Source of the DNA: Ruminococcaceae bacterium UBA5401
GTDB taxonomy: Bacteria; Bacillota; Clostridia; Oscillospirales; Acutalibacteraceae
Length of the DNA: 23,581 nucleotides
Assembly: GCA_002409675.1 (NCBI GenBank)
Contig: DHOB01000011.1
Span: forward strand, 19,556 to 43,136
Direction: 5' to 3'
The translations under genes were made by a program, and so were the position numbers. The notes beneath the pieces were generated by a model. That model saw only the letters and a list, made by a program, of their open reading frames with translations, ran no database searches and was not told the origin of the DNA. This document shows, piece by piece, positions 6,190 to 14,288 of the stretch. Position 1 is the stretch's first letter. Every line of letters starts with the position of its first letter.

Positions 6190-8346
6190 GTGGAGTTTTT
6201 GTCTGAACCGGAAAAGAAAACTGAAAATAAATTTCCCTACATCAACCGGGAACTGAGCTGGATGGATTTCAACGCGCGCGTGCTGGAAGAGGCGTTTAAC
6301 CGGCGCAACCCCATCATGGAGCGGATGAACTTTCTCGGCATCACCGAATCGAACCTCGACGAATTTTTCATGGTCCGCGTGGCCGGCGTGCAGGAGCAGG
6401 TCGAGTCGAATTATCTGGTCAGCGACCCGTCGGGGCTGAACCCCCCGCAGCTGCTGCCGCTGCTCTCCGCCAAAATCCACAGATTCACGGAAAAGCAGCA
6501 TTCCTGCCTGAACCGCTCCCTTCTGCCCGCGCTGAAAAAGCTCGGCATCCGCTTCCTCCGCCCCGAGGAGCTGGACGAGCCGCGGCAGCGGTACCTGGCG
6601 GACTATTTCGACAAGGTGCTGTTCCCCGTGCTGACGCCGCTCGCGGTGGACCGCAGCCGCCCGTTCCCGCTGCTGGCGAACAAGAGCCTGAACATCGCCG
6701 TGCGGCTGGACCGGGGCGGCGAGACCTATTTCGCGGTGGTGCAGGTCCCCTCCATCCTGCCCCGGTTCCTGCAGCTTCCGGCGGAAGGGAGCGGGCAGGA
6801 TTTCGTGCTGCTCGAAGACATCGTGGTCTGGAAGCTGGAAGAGCTGTTTGAGCTCAACGACATCCGCTCGTCCTGCGCCTTCCGCATCACGCGCAATTCG
6901 GACCTCGACATCGACGAAGACACCGAAGACCTGCTGAGCGAAATCCGCAAGTCCATCAAAATGCGCAAGCGCGGCAAACCCGTCCGGCTGGAGCTTTCGC
7001 GGCGGCACGACCGCGAGACCGAGGCCTTTCTGAAAGAGATGCTCGAAATCGGGGACGACGAGACCTACGAAATCTCCGGGCCGCTCGATTTGACCTTCTG
7101 CACCCGGTTCTGCGCGCTGCCGCAGTTCAAGTCCCTGCGCTACCGGCCGATTCGTTCCGTCTACCCGCCGGCCGATTTTTACGGCTACGACGACATCTTC
7201 AAAGCCATCCGGGAGCGCGACCGGATGGTGCACCACCCCTACGAGAGCTTTGAGACCGTGGTGGATTTCGTGCGGACCGCCGCCGAGGACAAAAACGTGC
7301 TCGCCATCAAGCAGACCCTGTACCGCGTCAGCGGGCATTCCCCCGTTGTGGCGGCGCTGATACGCGCGGCGGAAAACGGCAAGCAGGTCACCGTGCTTGT
7401 GGAGCTGAAGGCGCGCTTCGACGAAGAGAACAACCTGCGCTGGGCCAAAAAGCTGGAGCAGGCCGGCTGCCACGTGATCTACGGCCTGGTGGGCCTGAAA
7501 ATCCACTGCAAGATTCTGCTGGTGGTGCGCCGGGACGAGGACGGCATCCGCCGCTACGTCCACCTCGGCACCGGGAACTACAACGACAGCACCGCGAAAA
7601 TCTACACGGACCTCGGCCTGTTCACCTGCCGCGAGCCCTACGGGACGGACGCCTCTTCCCTGTTCAACGTGCTGACCGGCTACTCCCGCCCGCCGGAGTA
7701 CAACCGCTTCGTCGTGGCGCCGGACGGGATGCGCGCCTTTTTCCGGCGGATGATCGGCCTGGAGGCCGAAAACGCAAAAAAGGGCCTGCCCTGCGGAATC
7801 ACGGCGAAAGTCAACTCCCTGGTGGACCCGGAAATCATCGGTCTGCTGTACCGGGCCTCGGGCGCGGGCGTGCCCATCCGCCTGCTGGTGCGCGGCATCT
7901 GCTGCCTGATCCCCGGCGTGGCGAAAGTCAGCGAAAAAATCACCGTCCACAGCATCGTGGGCCGCTTTCTGGAGCACAGCCGCATCTTCCGGTTTGAAAA
8001 TGCGGGCGACCCCAAAATCTTCTTCGGCAGCGCGGACTGGATGCCGCGGAACCTCGACCGCCGCGTGGAGTTGGTCTTCCCCATCGAGGACGAAAAGCTG
8101 AAGCTGCGCGCCTTCCGCATCCTCGAGCTGATGTGGAACGACAACATCAACACCCGCGTCATGCGGGCGGACGGGACCTACATCCGCGCCGACCGGCGCG
8201 GAAAGGCGCCCTGCAACTGCCACAAGGAATTTTTCCACCAGGCCGTTCAGGCCGCCGAAAGCCTGAAAAAAGGGGACCGGTCGAAGCTGTACGAGCCGGT
8301 GCGCGCCCCCGAGGAAAAAGGCAGGGAAGAGGGCACCGCACAGTAG
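6190..8346 (+). CDS. ppk1: Polyphosphate kinase 1
   Basis: Reversibly transfers the gamma-phosphate of ATP onto polyphosphate. The 718-residue length is typical for PPK1. Visible features are the N-terminal INRELSWMDFNARVLEEA, ESNLDEFFMVR, the autophosphorylated histidine in KIHCKILLVV (His439), HLGTGNYN in the phospholipase D-like core, and the second catalytic-region histidine in RFLEHSRIF (His596). All expected active-site motifs are intact, unlike in the adjacent Ppx-like gene. The start is uncertain: GTG at 6190 and TTG at 6199 are in frame, each with imperfect spacing from the GGGAAGG and TGGAG stretches, and no in-frame ATG lies nearby. It is the second gene of the operon, and pfk follows after 31 bases with its own GGAGG. 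Confidence 0.95.
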   Translation: MEFLSEPEKKTENKFPYINRELSWMDFNARVLEEAFNRRNPIMERMNFLGITESNLDEFFMVRVAGVQEQVESNYLVSDPSGLNPPQLLPLLSAKIHRFTEKQHSCLNRSLLPALKKLGIRFLRPEELDEPRQRYLADYFDKVLFPVLTPLAVDRSRPFPLLANKSLNIAVRLDRGGETYFAVVQVPSILPRFLQLPAEGSGQDFVLLEDIVVWKLEELFELNDIRSSCAFRITRNSDLDIDEDTEDLLSEIRKSIKMRKRGKPVRLELSRRHDRETEAFLKEMLEIGDDETYEISGPLDLTFCTRFCALPQFKSLRYRPIRSVYPPADFYGYDDIFKAIRERDRMVHHPYESFETVVDFVRTAAEDKNVLAIKQTLYRVSGHSPVVAALIRAAENGKQVTVLVELKARFDEENNLRWAKKLEQAGCHVIYGLVGLKIHCKILLVVRRDEDGIRRYVHLGTGNYNDSTAKIYTDLGLFTCREPYGTDASSLFNVLTGYSRPPEYNRFVVAPDGMRAFFRRMIGLEAENAKKGLPCGITAKVNSLVDPEIIGLLYRASGAGVPIRLLVRGICCLIPGVAKVSEKITVHSIVGRFLEHSRIFRFENAGDPKIFFGSADWMPRNLDRRVELVFPIEDEKLKLRAFRILELMWNDNINTRVMRADGTYIRADRRGKAPCNCHKEFFHQAVQAAESLKKGDRSKLYEPVRAPEEKGREEGTAQ

Positions 8347-8377
8347 TGCGAAAAATAAAAGGAGGAACGGAACAGCA

Positions 8378-9460
8378 GTGAGAAAAATCGGGATTCTGAC
8401 CAGCGGGGGCGACTGCCAGGGGCTGAACGCCGCAATCCGCGGAATCGGGAAGTCCCTCTACACCAGGTTTGGCAGGGATGTCGTCCTCTACGGCATCCGC
8501 GACGGATACCGCGGACTGATTGAGGGCATCTTCCAGCCGATGGCCGTGGGGGATTTTTCCGGGATTCTGACGCTCGGCGGGACCATTCTCGGAACGTCGC
8601 GCCAGCCGTACAAATCCCTGTGCCGGGCGGAAAAGACCGGCGCCCAGGTGGTGGAGAGCATGAAGAAGACCTACGCCCGCCTCGGCCTCGACTGCCTGGT
8701 GATTCTGGGCGGCAACGGGACGCACAAGACGGCCAACCTCCTCTCCAAAGAGGGCCTGAACATCGTCACCCTTCCCAAAACCATCGACAACGACATCTGG
8801 GGCACCGACATCACGTTCGGCTTTTCGAGCGCGGTGGAGATCGCCACCCACGTGATCGACTGCATCCATACGACGGCGACTTCGCACAGCCGCGTCTTCA
8901 TCGTGGAGATCATGGGCCACAAGGTCGGCTGGCTCACTCTGTACGCCGGCATCGGCGGCGGCGCGGACGTGATTCTGGTGCCGGAGATGCCCTACGACAC
9001 CGACGAAATCGTCGAGTCGCTCCACCGGCGCAACCGCAGCGGAAAGCGGTTTTCCATCCTCGCCGTGGCGGAGGGGGCCGTCTCGCAGGACGAGGCCGGC
9101 CTGAGCCCGAAGGAACTGCACAGCGAGCAGAAAAAGAAGAAGCACCCCTCCGTCTCCTACCGGCTGGCGGAAGAAATCGGCCGGATGACCGGGCAGGAAA
9201 TCCGCGTGACGGTGCCGGGGCACATCCAGCGCGGGGGTACCCCCTGCCCCTACGACCGCGTGCTGGCCACGCGGTTCGGCACGGCCGCGGCGGAGCTGGT
9301 CGCACGGGAAAAATACGGGCGGATGGTCGCCATGAGAGACAATAAAATCGTCTCGGTGCCGCTGGAAGACGTCGCGGGAAAGCTCAAGAAAATCCCGTCC
9401 GGCTGCGAGCTGGTCTCCACCGCCCGCGACATCGGCGTCAGCTTCGGCTGCAAAATCTGA
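8378..9460 (+). CDS. 6-phosphofructokinase, phosphoryl donor uncertain (ATP or PPi)
   Basis: Phosphorylates fructose 6-phosphate to the 1,6-bisphosphate in glycolysis. The 360-residue protein has the PfkA fold signatures: GILTSGGDCQGLNAAIRG at the N terminus, LGGNGTHKTA (111-119), LPKTIDNDIWGTD with catalytic Asp137, EIMGHKVGW, and PGHIQRGGTPCPYDR. Two positions are used to predict the donor. Gly114 (E. coli Gly104) favours ATP, while Lys134 (E. coli Gly124) is typical of PPi-dependent enzymes. Asn113 replaces the usual Asp of GGDG. Mixed sets like this occur in group III-type PFKs, some of which use ATP, so the donor stays open. The start is GTG with AAAGGAGG upstream at a rather long 12-base spacing. 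It lies between ppk1 and an HKD-protein gene, apparently in one operon. Confidence 0.92.
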   Translation: MRKIGILTSGGDCQGLNAAIRGIGKSLYTRFGRDVVLYGIRDGYRGLIEGIFQPMAVGDFSGILTLGGTILGTSRQPYKSLCRAEKTGAQVVESMKKTYARLGLDCLVILGGNGTHKTANLLSKEGLNIVTLPKTIDNDIWGTDITFGFSSAVEIATHVIDCIHTTATSHSRVFIVEIMGHKVGWLTLYAGIGGGADVILVPEMPYDTDEIVESLHRRNRSGKRFSILAVAEGAVSQDEAGLSPKELHSEQKKKKHPSVSYRLAEEIGRMTGQEIRVTVPGHIQRGGTPCPYDRVLATRFGTAAAELVAREKYGRMVAMRDNKIVSVPLEDVAGKLKKIPSGCELVSTARDIGVSFGCKI

Positions 9461-9486
9461 CGGAATCGGAGGAAGAATCCCAAATC

Positions 9487-10104
9487 ATGCGATACACAAG
9501 AAAAAGCGCCTCCCGCGGGCTGTCGCCGGCGGCAACCGTGCTGATTGCCGCCGCCTTTTTCGTCGGCCTGTATGCGGGCGGAAAAAGCGCCGCGCCCGCG
9601 GCGCAGCCGGCCGCCGGCGGCGGAACGCAGGTTCAGGCGCAAAACGTGCAGTACTACTTCCCCAGGGCGGGGCAGAAAGCGCAGCCCCGGCTGGTCGAAG
9701 TCATCGACTCGGCCCGGAAGGACCTCGACGTCGCCATCTACAGCTTTACGGACCAGGGCACCGCCGAAGCCATCGAGCGGGCGAAGCGGCGCGGCGTCGC
9801 GGTGCGCATCATCACGGACCGGCAGCAGTCCGCCGGGCAGTACCAGAAGGTGCTGCTGGACCGGCTGGCCGCGGACAAAATCCCGGTGAAAGTGGATTCC
9901 CACAGCGGAATCATGCACCTGAAAGTGACCGTAGCCGACGGAAAGGTCGCGACGACGGGGAGCTTCAACTACACCAAATCGGCCGAAAACGCGAACGACG
10001 AGGTCTTCGTCGTCCTGCGGGACGAAAAGGTCGCGCAGGACTTCGAGGCGGAATTCACCCGCATGTGGAACGACGCGCAGGACTACGAAAACTATAAAAG
10101 CTGA
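9487..10104 (+). CDS. Membrane-anchored phospholipase D-fold (HKD) protein, probable nuclease type
   Basis: A short single-HKD protein of 205 residues, the size class of secreted Nuc-like endonucleases that dimerise to build one active site. It has a basic N terminus, one hydrophobic segment (about residues 15-32), a low-complexity Ala/Gly/Pro linker, then the domain. The catalytic motif is HLKVTVADGKVATTGSFN (H-x-K-x4-D and GSxN), followed by SAENANDEVFVV, typical of the family. The first segment could be a signal peptide or an anchor, so the domain should lie outside the membrane. The substrate is unknown; DNA, RNA or phospholipid cannot be told apart here. GGAGGAA lies upstream of the ATG. 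It follows pfk by 26 bases and seems to be the last gene of the polyphosphate operon. Confidence 0.85.
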   Translation: MRYTRKSASRGLSPAATVLIAAAFFVGLYAGGKSAAPAAQPAAGGGTQVQAQNVQYYFPRAGQKAQPRLVEVIDSARKDLDVAIYSFTDQGTAEAIERAKRRGVAVRIITDRQQSAGQYQKVLLDRLAADKIPVKVDSHSGIMHLKVTVADGKVATTGSFNYTKSAENANDEVFVVLRDEKVAQDFEAEFTRMWNDAQDYENYKS

Positions 10105-10324
10105 AGCGCCGGGCCGCGCTGCGTCTGCGGTAATATTTGTTACATGTTTTTGTATTGAAAGGGGTATGAGCCGCATGTCCAATTTTGCATGGCTGCCCTT
10201 CATAAAATATTCTGGAATCGCTTTTAAGGGATTTCGCTTTTCCTGTTATCATCATCGCAGGATTTAAAGTAATAAAGGTGTTAAACCGAAAGGAAAAATA
10301 GCCGGAAGTGCGGGCCGGGCCGCC

Positions 10325-10353
10325 TTGACAAGCGGGCCGGCCCGGATTATTCT
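10325..10353 (+). promoter_or_regulatory. Promoter of the ABC exporter operon
   Basis: A perfect TTGACA (10325-10330), a 17-base spacer and TATTCT (10348-10353). The spacer is almost pure G+C and forms part of an inverted repeat (CCGGGCCG at about 10315-10322 against CGGCCCGG at 10338-10345). The start site should lie near 10360, about 48 bases before the ATG. Confidence 0.7.
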
Positions 10354-10375
10354 GAAAGGCCGGGGGTGTTTTTTT
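10337..10375 (+). terminator. Possible weak terminator for readthrough from the upstream operon
   Basis: CCGGCC (10337-10342) can pair with GGCCGG (10358-10363), followed after a few bases by seven T (10369-10375). It overlaps the ABC promoter. The stem is short and its spacing from the T run is imperfect, so this is a tentative call. Confidence 0.35.
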
Positions 10376-10407
10376 ATGCCCGAAATGCCAGTTGCAGGAT
10401 GGATACG

Positions 10408-12243
10408 ATGAAAAAACAAAGTAAGAAGCGGGCGGCGGCCGCCCTGATCCGGCCCCTGCTGCGGGGCACCGGTCGCCTTTTTGCCGGAGCGGTGGTCTTT
10501 TCGCTGCTCAACACCGTCTTGAGCGCGTCCCTTCCCCAAATCATCCGGGTTGCGGTCGATTCGGTGTTCGCCGGCAGACCCCTTCCCGGCCGGCTGGGGA
10601 AGCTGCTGGCACCCGTCCTCGCCGACCCCCCGCGCGCGCTGCTGCTGGCGGCGGGCGCCACCCTGCTGACGGCCGCCCTGGCGGGCCTGTGCAGCTATCT
10701 GGGGCAGATGGGGATTGCCCGGGGGTCGGAGGCGTTTGTCAAATCGCTCCGCGACCGGCTGTTCGAGCACATCCAGAAGCTGCCGTTTTCCTGGCACAGC
10801 CGGAACCAGACGGGCGAAATCATCCAGCGCTGCACTTCCGACGTGGAAGTCATCCGCCAGTTTGTCAGCACGCAGCTGCTGCAGGTGTTCCGCATCGTCT
10901 TCCTGGTGGCGGTCTCGCTGGGCGCCATGTTTTCGATGGACCGGAAAATCTCGCTGATCGCCTGCGCGTTTCTGCCGGCCGTCGGGGCGTATTCGTGCGT
11001 GTTTCACTTCAAAATCGCCCGGCGGTTCCGCACGGCGGACGAGGCGGAGGGGCAGCTTTCCGCCGACGTGCAGGAAAACCTGACCGGCGTGCGGGTGGTG
11101 CGGGCCTTCGGGCGCGAACGCTTTGAAATCGGCCGGTTCGACAAATTGAACGAGCGCTTTTCGCGCCTCTGGATTCGCCTGGGCTCCCTGCTGAGCCTGT
11201 ACTGGGGGACCAGCGACCTGATTATCGGCCTGCAGGTCCTCACGGTGACCGTTGCGGGCATCGCCGAAACCGTGGGCGGGGGCATCACGCTCGGCGAATT
11301 TCTGGCCTTCGTGTTCTACAACTCGACCCTGGCGTGGCCCATCCGCAGCCTGGGGCGCGTGCTGTCCGAGATGAGCAAGGCCGGCGTCTCCGCCGAGCGC
11401 GTGGCAGAGATTCTCGCCGCGGAGGAGGAAAAAGACCCGCCGGGCGCCCTGGAACCCCCGATGGACGGCGACATCGCGTTCCGCCATGTGACCTTCGGCT
11501 ACGGCGGGCAGGAGCCGGTCCTGAAAGGCGTGGATTTCACGATTCCGGCCGGCAGCACCTTCGCCGTCCTCGGCGGCACGGGGAGCGGAAAATCCACGCT
11601 GGCGCATCTGCTGGACCGCCTGTACGAGCTGCCGCCGGAATGCGGCAGCATCACCGTCGGCGGGGTGGGGATTTCTAAAATCAAGCTGTCCCATCTGCGC
11701 CGCAACGTCGGAATCGTGCTGCAGGAGCCTTTCCTGTTCTCCCGCACAATCCTCGAAAACATCCGCGCGGCACGGCCCGGCGCCACCCGCGAAGAAGTGC
11801 GGCGCGCCGCGCGCGCCGCCTGCGTGGACGGCGACATCGAGGCTTTCGCCGACGGGTACGACACCATGGTCGGCGAGCGCGGCGTGACCCTTTCCGGCGG
11901 GCAGAAGCAGCGCGTCGCCATCGCGCGGATGCTGCTGCAGCGGGCGCCCATCCTGATTTTCGACGATTCGCTCTCCGCTGTGGACGCCGAAACGGACGCC
12001 AGGATACGCGCGGCGCTCCGGCAGAGCCTCGGCGGGGCCACGGTCATCCTGATTTCGCACCGGATTACGACGCTGATGCAGGCCGACCGGATTCTGGTGC
12101 TGGACCGCGGGAAAGTCGCGGAGCTCGGAACGCATGAAGAGCTGGTCCGCCGGGACGGCATCTACAGGAAAATTTATGAGATTCAGATGAACGGCGCCGA
12201 CCGCGCGCTGCTGAGAGAGGGGGAAGCCCGCGATGGGGTATGA
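10408..12243 (+). CDS. ABC exporter half-transporter, subunit 1 (degenerate-site subunit)
   Basis: A fused permease-ATPase of 611 residues: an N-terminal type I exporter transmembrane domain (about 1-310), then the nucleotide-binding domain. Motifs are Walker A GGTGSGKST (389-397), the intact signature LSGGQKQR (495-502), Walker B ILIFDDSLSAVD with Asp520 where the catalytic Glu normally sits, and the switch ISHRITT. Lack of the Glu marks the non-hydrolysing site of heterodimeric exporters. The partner gene overlaps by 11 bases and has the complementary defect. Such pairs (BmrCD, TM287/288 type) export drugs, lipids or peptides; the substrate here is unknown. I chose ATG 10408 because AGGA lies eight bases before it; ATG 10399 is also possible. 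A TTGACA promoter lies just upstream. Confidence 0.92.
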   Translation: MKKQSKKRAAAALIRPLLRGTGRLFAGAVVFSLLNTVLSASLPQIIRVAVDSVFAGRPLPGRLGKLLAPVLADPPRALLLAAGATLLTAALAGLCSYLGQMGIARGSEAFVKSLRDRLFEHIQKLPFSWHSRNQTGEIIQRCTSDVEVIRQFVSTQLLQVFRIVFLVAVSLGAMFSMDRKISLIACAFLPAVGAYSCVFHFKIARRFRTADEAEGQLSADVQENLTGVRVVRAFGRERFEIGRFDKLNERFSRLWIRLGSLLSLYWGTSDLIIGLQVLTVTVAGIAETVGGGITLGEFLAFVFYNSTLAWPIRSLGRVLSEMSKAGVSAERVAEILAAEEEKDPPGALEPPMDGDIAFRHVTFGYGGQEPVLKGVDFTIPAGSTFAVLGGTGSGKSTLAHLLDRLYELPPECGSITVGGVGISKIKLSHLRRNVGIVLQEPFLFSRTILENIRAARPGATREEVRRAARAACVDGDIEAFADGYDTMVGERGVTLSGGQKQRVAIARMLLQRAPILIFDDSLSAVDAETDARIRAALRQSLGGATVILISHRITTLMQADRILVLDRGKVAELGTHEELVRRDGIYRKIYEIQMNGADRALLREGEARDGV

Positions 12244-14065
12244 GGAAGAGGAATACACCGCCTCGTTCAGCCTGAAAATCTGGAAGGGCCTTTTCCCCTA
12301 CCTGAAACCGTACCGGCGCATGCTGCTGGCGATTTTTCTGCTGAACCTGGGCTGCGCGGCGATGGATATCCTGCTGCCGCAGTTCCAGCAGTACGCCATC
12401 AACCATTTTATCCAGTCTGGCACCACGGGCGGGCTGGCTCTTTTCGCAGGGGTTTACGGGGCAGTCGTCGTGCTGCAGACGCTGTTCGTGATGGGTTTTA
12501 CGCGCAGGTGCATCCGCGTGGAGATGAACCTCGGGCGCGACCTCAAGCGCGCCTGCTTCGTCCATCTGCAGACGCTTTCGCTCTCTTACTACAACACGAC
12601 GCCGGTCGGGTATATCCTTTCCCGCGTGATGAACGACACGGACCGCATCGCCCAGATCGTCGCGTGGAACCTGTGCGACATGCTGTGGGCGGCCGCTTAC
12701 CTGGTGGGGGTGTTCGCGGCCATGCTGGCGATGAACGCCCGGCTCGCCCTGGCGGTGATTCTGGTCGTCCCGGCGCTCGCCCTGGCCACCTTTTACTTTC
12801 AGAGCCGCATTCTGCTGTGGAACCGGCGCGTCCGCAGGAACAACTCCCGAATCACCGGCGCCTACAACGAGGGAATCATGGGCGCGAAAACCTCCAAAAC
12901 GCTGGTGACGGAGGACGAAAACAGCCGCGGCTTCCGGAAAATCAGCGAAGAGACGCGCATCGCGTCCGTCCGCGCGGCGCGCATGAACGCCCTGTACATC
13001 CCGCTGGTCCTGTTCCTCGGTTCGGCCGCCACGGCCGCCGTCCTCGTGCGCGGCGGCGGCATGGTCCTGCGGCACACGCTCCTGATCGGCACTCTTTCCG
13101 CTTTCGCGTCCTATGCGGTCGGAATTCTGGAGCCGGTGCAGGAACTGGCCCGAAGCTTTTCGCTGGTCGTCGCTGTGCAGACGAACATCGAGCGCGTGAC
13201 CGGCCTGCTGGAAAAGAAACCGGGCGTCGTCGACCGCCCGGAAGTCGCCGAAAAATACGGCGACGCGTTTCATCCGAAACGGCAAAACTGGGAGCCTCTC
13301 CGGGGCGACATCGAGTTCCGGGATATTTCCTTCCGCTACCCGGACGGAAAGGAAAACGTGCTGGAGCATTTCAGCCTGAAAATCCCCGCCGGGACGACGG
13401 TCGCCATCGTCGGGGAGACGGGCGCGGGCAAGAGCACGCTGGTCAACCTGGTCTGCCGCTTTTTCGAGCCCACCGCCGGCCGGATTCTGATAGACGGCCG
13501 GGATTACCGGGAACGCAGCCAGCTCTGGCTGCACAGCAACATCGGGTATGTGCTGCAGAGCCCCCACCTGTTCTCCGGCACGGTGCGCGAAAACATCCGG
13601 TACGGCCGGCTGGACGCCGACGACGAAGAGGTGGAGCGGGCTGCGGCGGCCGTCGGCGCGGACCGGGTCGCGGCCAGGCTGGAAAACGGCTACGACACCT
13701 GTGTGGGCGAGGGCGGCGACCTGCTCTCCACGGGGGAAAAGCAGCTGATTTCCTTCGCGCGCGCGGTGCTGGCCGACCCGCGCATCTTCATCCTCGACGA
13801 GGCGACTTCCTCCATCGACACCCAGACGGAGCAGCTGATTCAGGCCGCCACCGCCCGCCTGCTGAAAGGGCGCACCTCGTTCCTGATTGCCCACAGGCTC
13901 TCCACCATCCGCCGCGCCGACCTGATTCTGGTCGTGCGGGACGGCAGAATCGTAGAGCGCGGCACCCACGCGCAGCTTCTTCGGGAGCGCGGCTATTACC
14001 GCGAGCTCTACCTGCGCCAGTTCGAGGAAGAAACCGCCGCCGGCGCTCTGAATGCCGGGACATAA
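12233..14065 (+). CDS. ABC exporter half-transporter, subunit 2 (catalytic-Glu subunit)
   Basis: A permease-ATPase of 610 residues that partners the preceding gene. An N-terminal type I exporter membrane domain (about 1-320) precedes the ATPase. Motifs are Walker A GETGAGKST (394-402), the altered signature LSTGEKQ (498-504, usual LSGGQ), Walker B FILDEATSSID with catalytic Glu523, and the switch IAHRLSTI. In a head-to-tail dimer, its Walker A/B and Glu meet the intact signature of subunit 1, making one active site, while its LSTGE signature faces subunit 1's Asp, making one degenerate site. The ATG lies inside the end of subunit 1 with AGAGGGGGAAG upstream, so translation is coupled. No clear terminator follows; about 75 bases later lies the CIRCE operator of hsp20. 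Confidence 0.92.
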   Translation: MGYEEEEYTASFSLKIWKGLFPYLKPYRRMLLAIFLLNLGCAAMDILLPQFQQYAINHFIQSGTTGGLALFAGVYGAVVVLQTLFVMGFTRRCIRVEMNLGRDLKRACFVHLQTLSLSYYNTTPVGYILSRVMNDTDRIAQIVAWNLCDMLWAAAYLVGVFAAMLAMNARLALAVILVVPALALATFYFQSRILLWNRRVRRNNSRITGAYNEGIMGAKTSKTLVTEDENSRGFRKISEETRIASVRAARMNALYIPLVLFLGSAATAAVLVRGGGMVLRHTLLIGTLSAFASYAVGILEPVQELARSFSLVVAVQTNIERVTGLLEKKPGVVDRPEVAEKYGDAFHPKRQNWEPLRGDIEFRDISFRYPDGKENVLEHFSLKIPAGTTVAIVGETGAGKSTLVNLVCRFFEPTAGRILIDGRDYRERSQLWLHSNIGYVLQSPHLFSGTVRENIRYGRLDADDEEVERAAAAVGADRVAARLENGYDTCVGEGGDLLSTGEKQLISFARAVLADPRIFILDEATSSIDTQTEQLIQAATARLLKGRTSFLIAHRLSTIRRADLILVVRDGRIVERGTHAQLLRERGYYRELYLRQFEEETAAGALNAGT

Positions 14066-14142
14066 GTTTTGAAGGCAAAAACACCTGCCCCGCGAATAAA
14101 CCGCCCCCGGCAAGGGAAAATACAGGCAGATGAAAAAAGATT

Positions 14143-14169
14143 TTAGCACTCATATAGTTAGAGTGCTAA
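14143..14169 (+). promoter_or_regulatory. CIRCE operator (HrcA binding site)
   Basis: A perfect copy of the CIRCE consensus: TTAGCACTC (14143-14151), nine bases, GAGTGCTAA (14161-14169). HrcA represses heat-shock genes through this site. It lies about 120 bases before the hsp20 ATG. The hsp20 promoter itself is unclear: TATACT at 14220-14225 lacks a good -35, and TTAGCA-18-TAAAAT within the operator is another option. Confidence 0.95.
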
Positions 14170-14288
14170 AATTAATAGTTTAGTCACAAAATATCTGTTT
14201 TTAGTTCACATTGCGTGCTTATACTGAAATTGTTGAAAGGAACGGAAGGTTTTCCCGGAAACAGAAATTTTGAAATGGGGGTTTGGGT

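Larger units (their letters stand above)
10105..10407 (+). other. 303-base gap between the polyphosphate operon and the ABC exporter genes
   Basis: The left 200 bases are fairly AT-rich and hold no recognised RNA family. They contain a very small open frame, ATG at 10168 to TAA at 10264 (about 30 codons, MSRMSNFAWLPF...), with AAAGGGG just upstream, but nothing supports it as a real gene. The right part (10308-10375) is extremely GC-rich with overlapping inverted repeats, a promoter and a T7 run. Confidence 0.4.

Noticed and set aside
6166..8238. Long minus-strand open frame opposite ppk1
   Set aside because: PPK1 motifs lie on the plus strand in the same interval. The antisense product is low-complexity in Val, Ala, Gln and Arg.
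10168..10266. A small open frame of about 30 codons upstream of the ABC genes
   Set aside because: A GGGG lies nearby, but the spacing is poor for the first ATG, no promoter is clear, and the peptide is not recognisable. It is kept only as a note in the intergenic entry.
10264..14149. Long minus-strand open frames opposite the ABC exporter genes
   Set aside because: They are mirror images of two clear ABC subunits and have no domain of their own.
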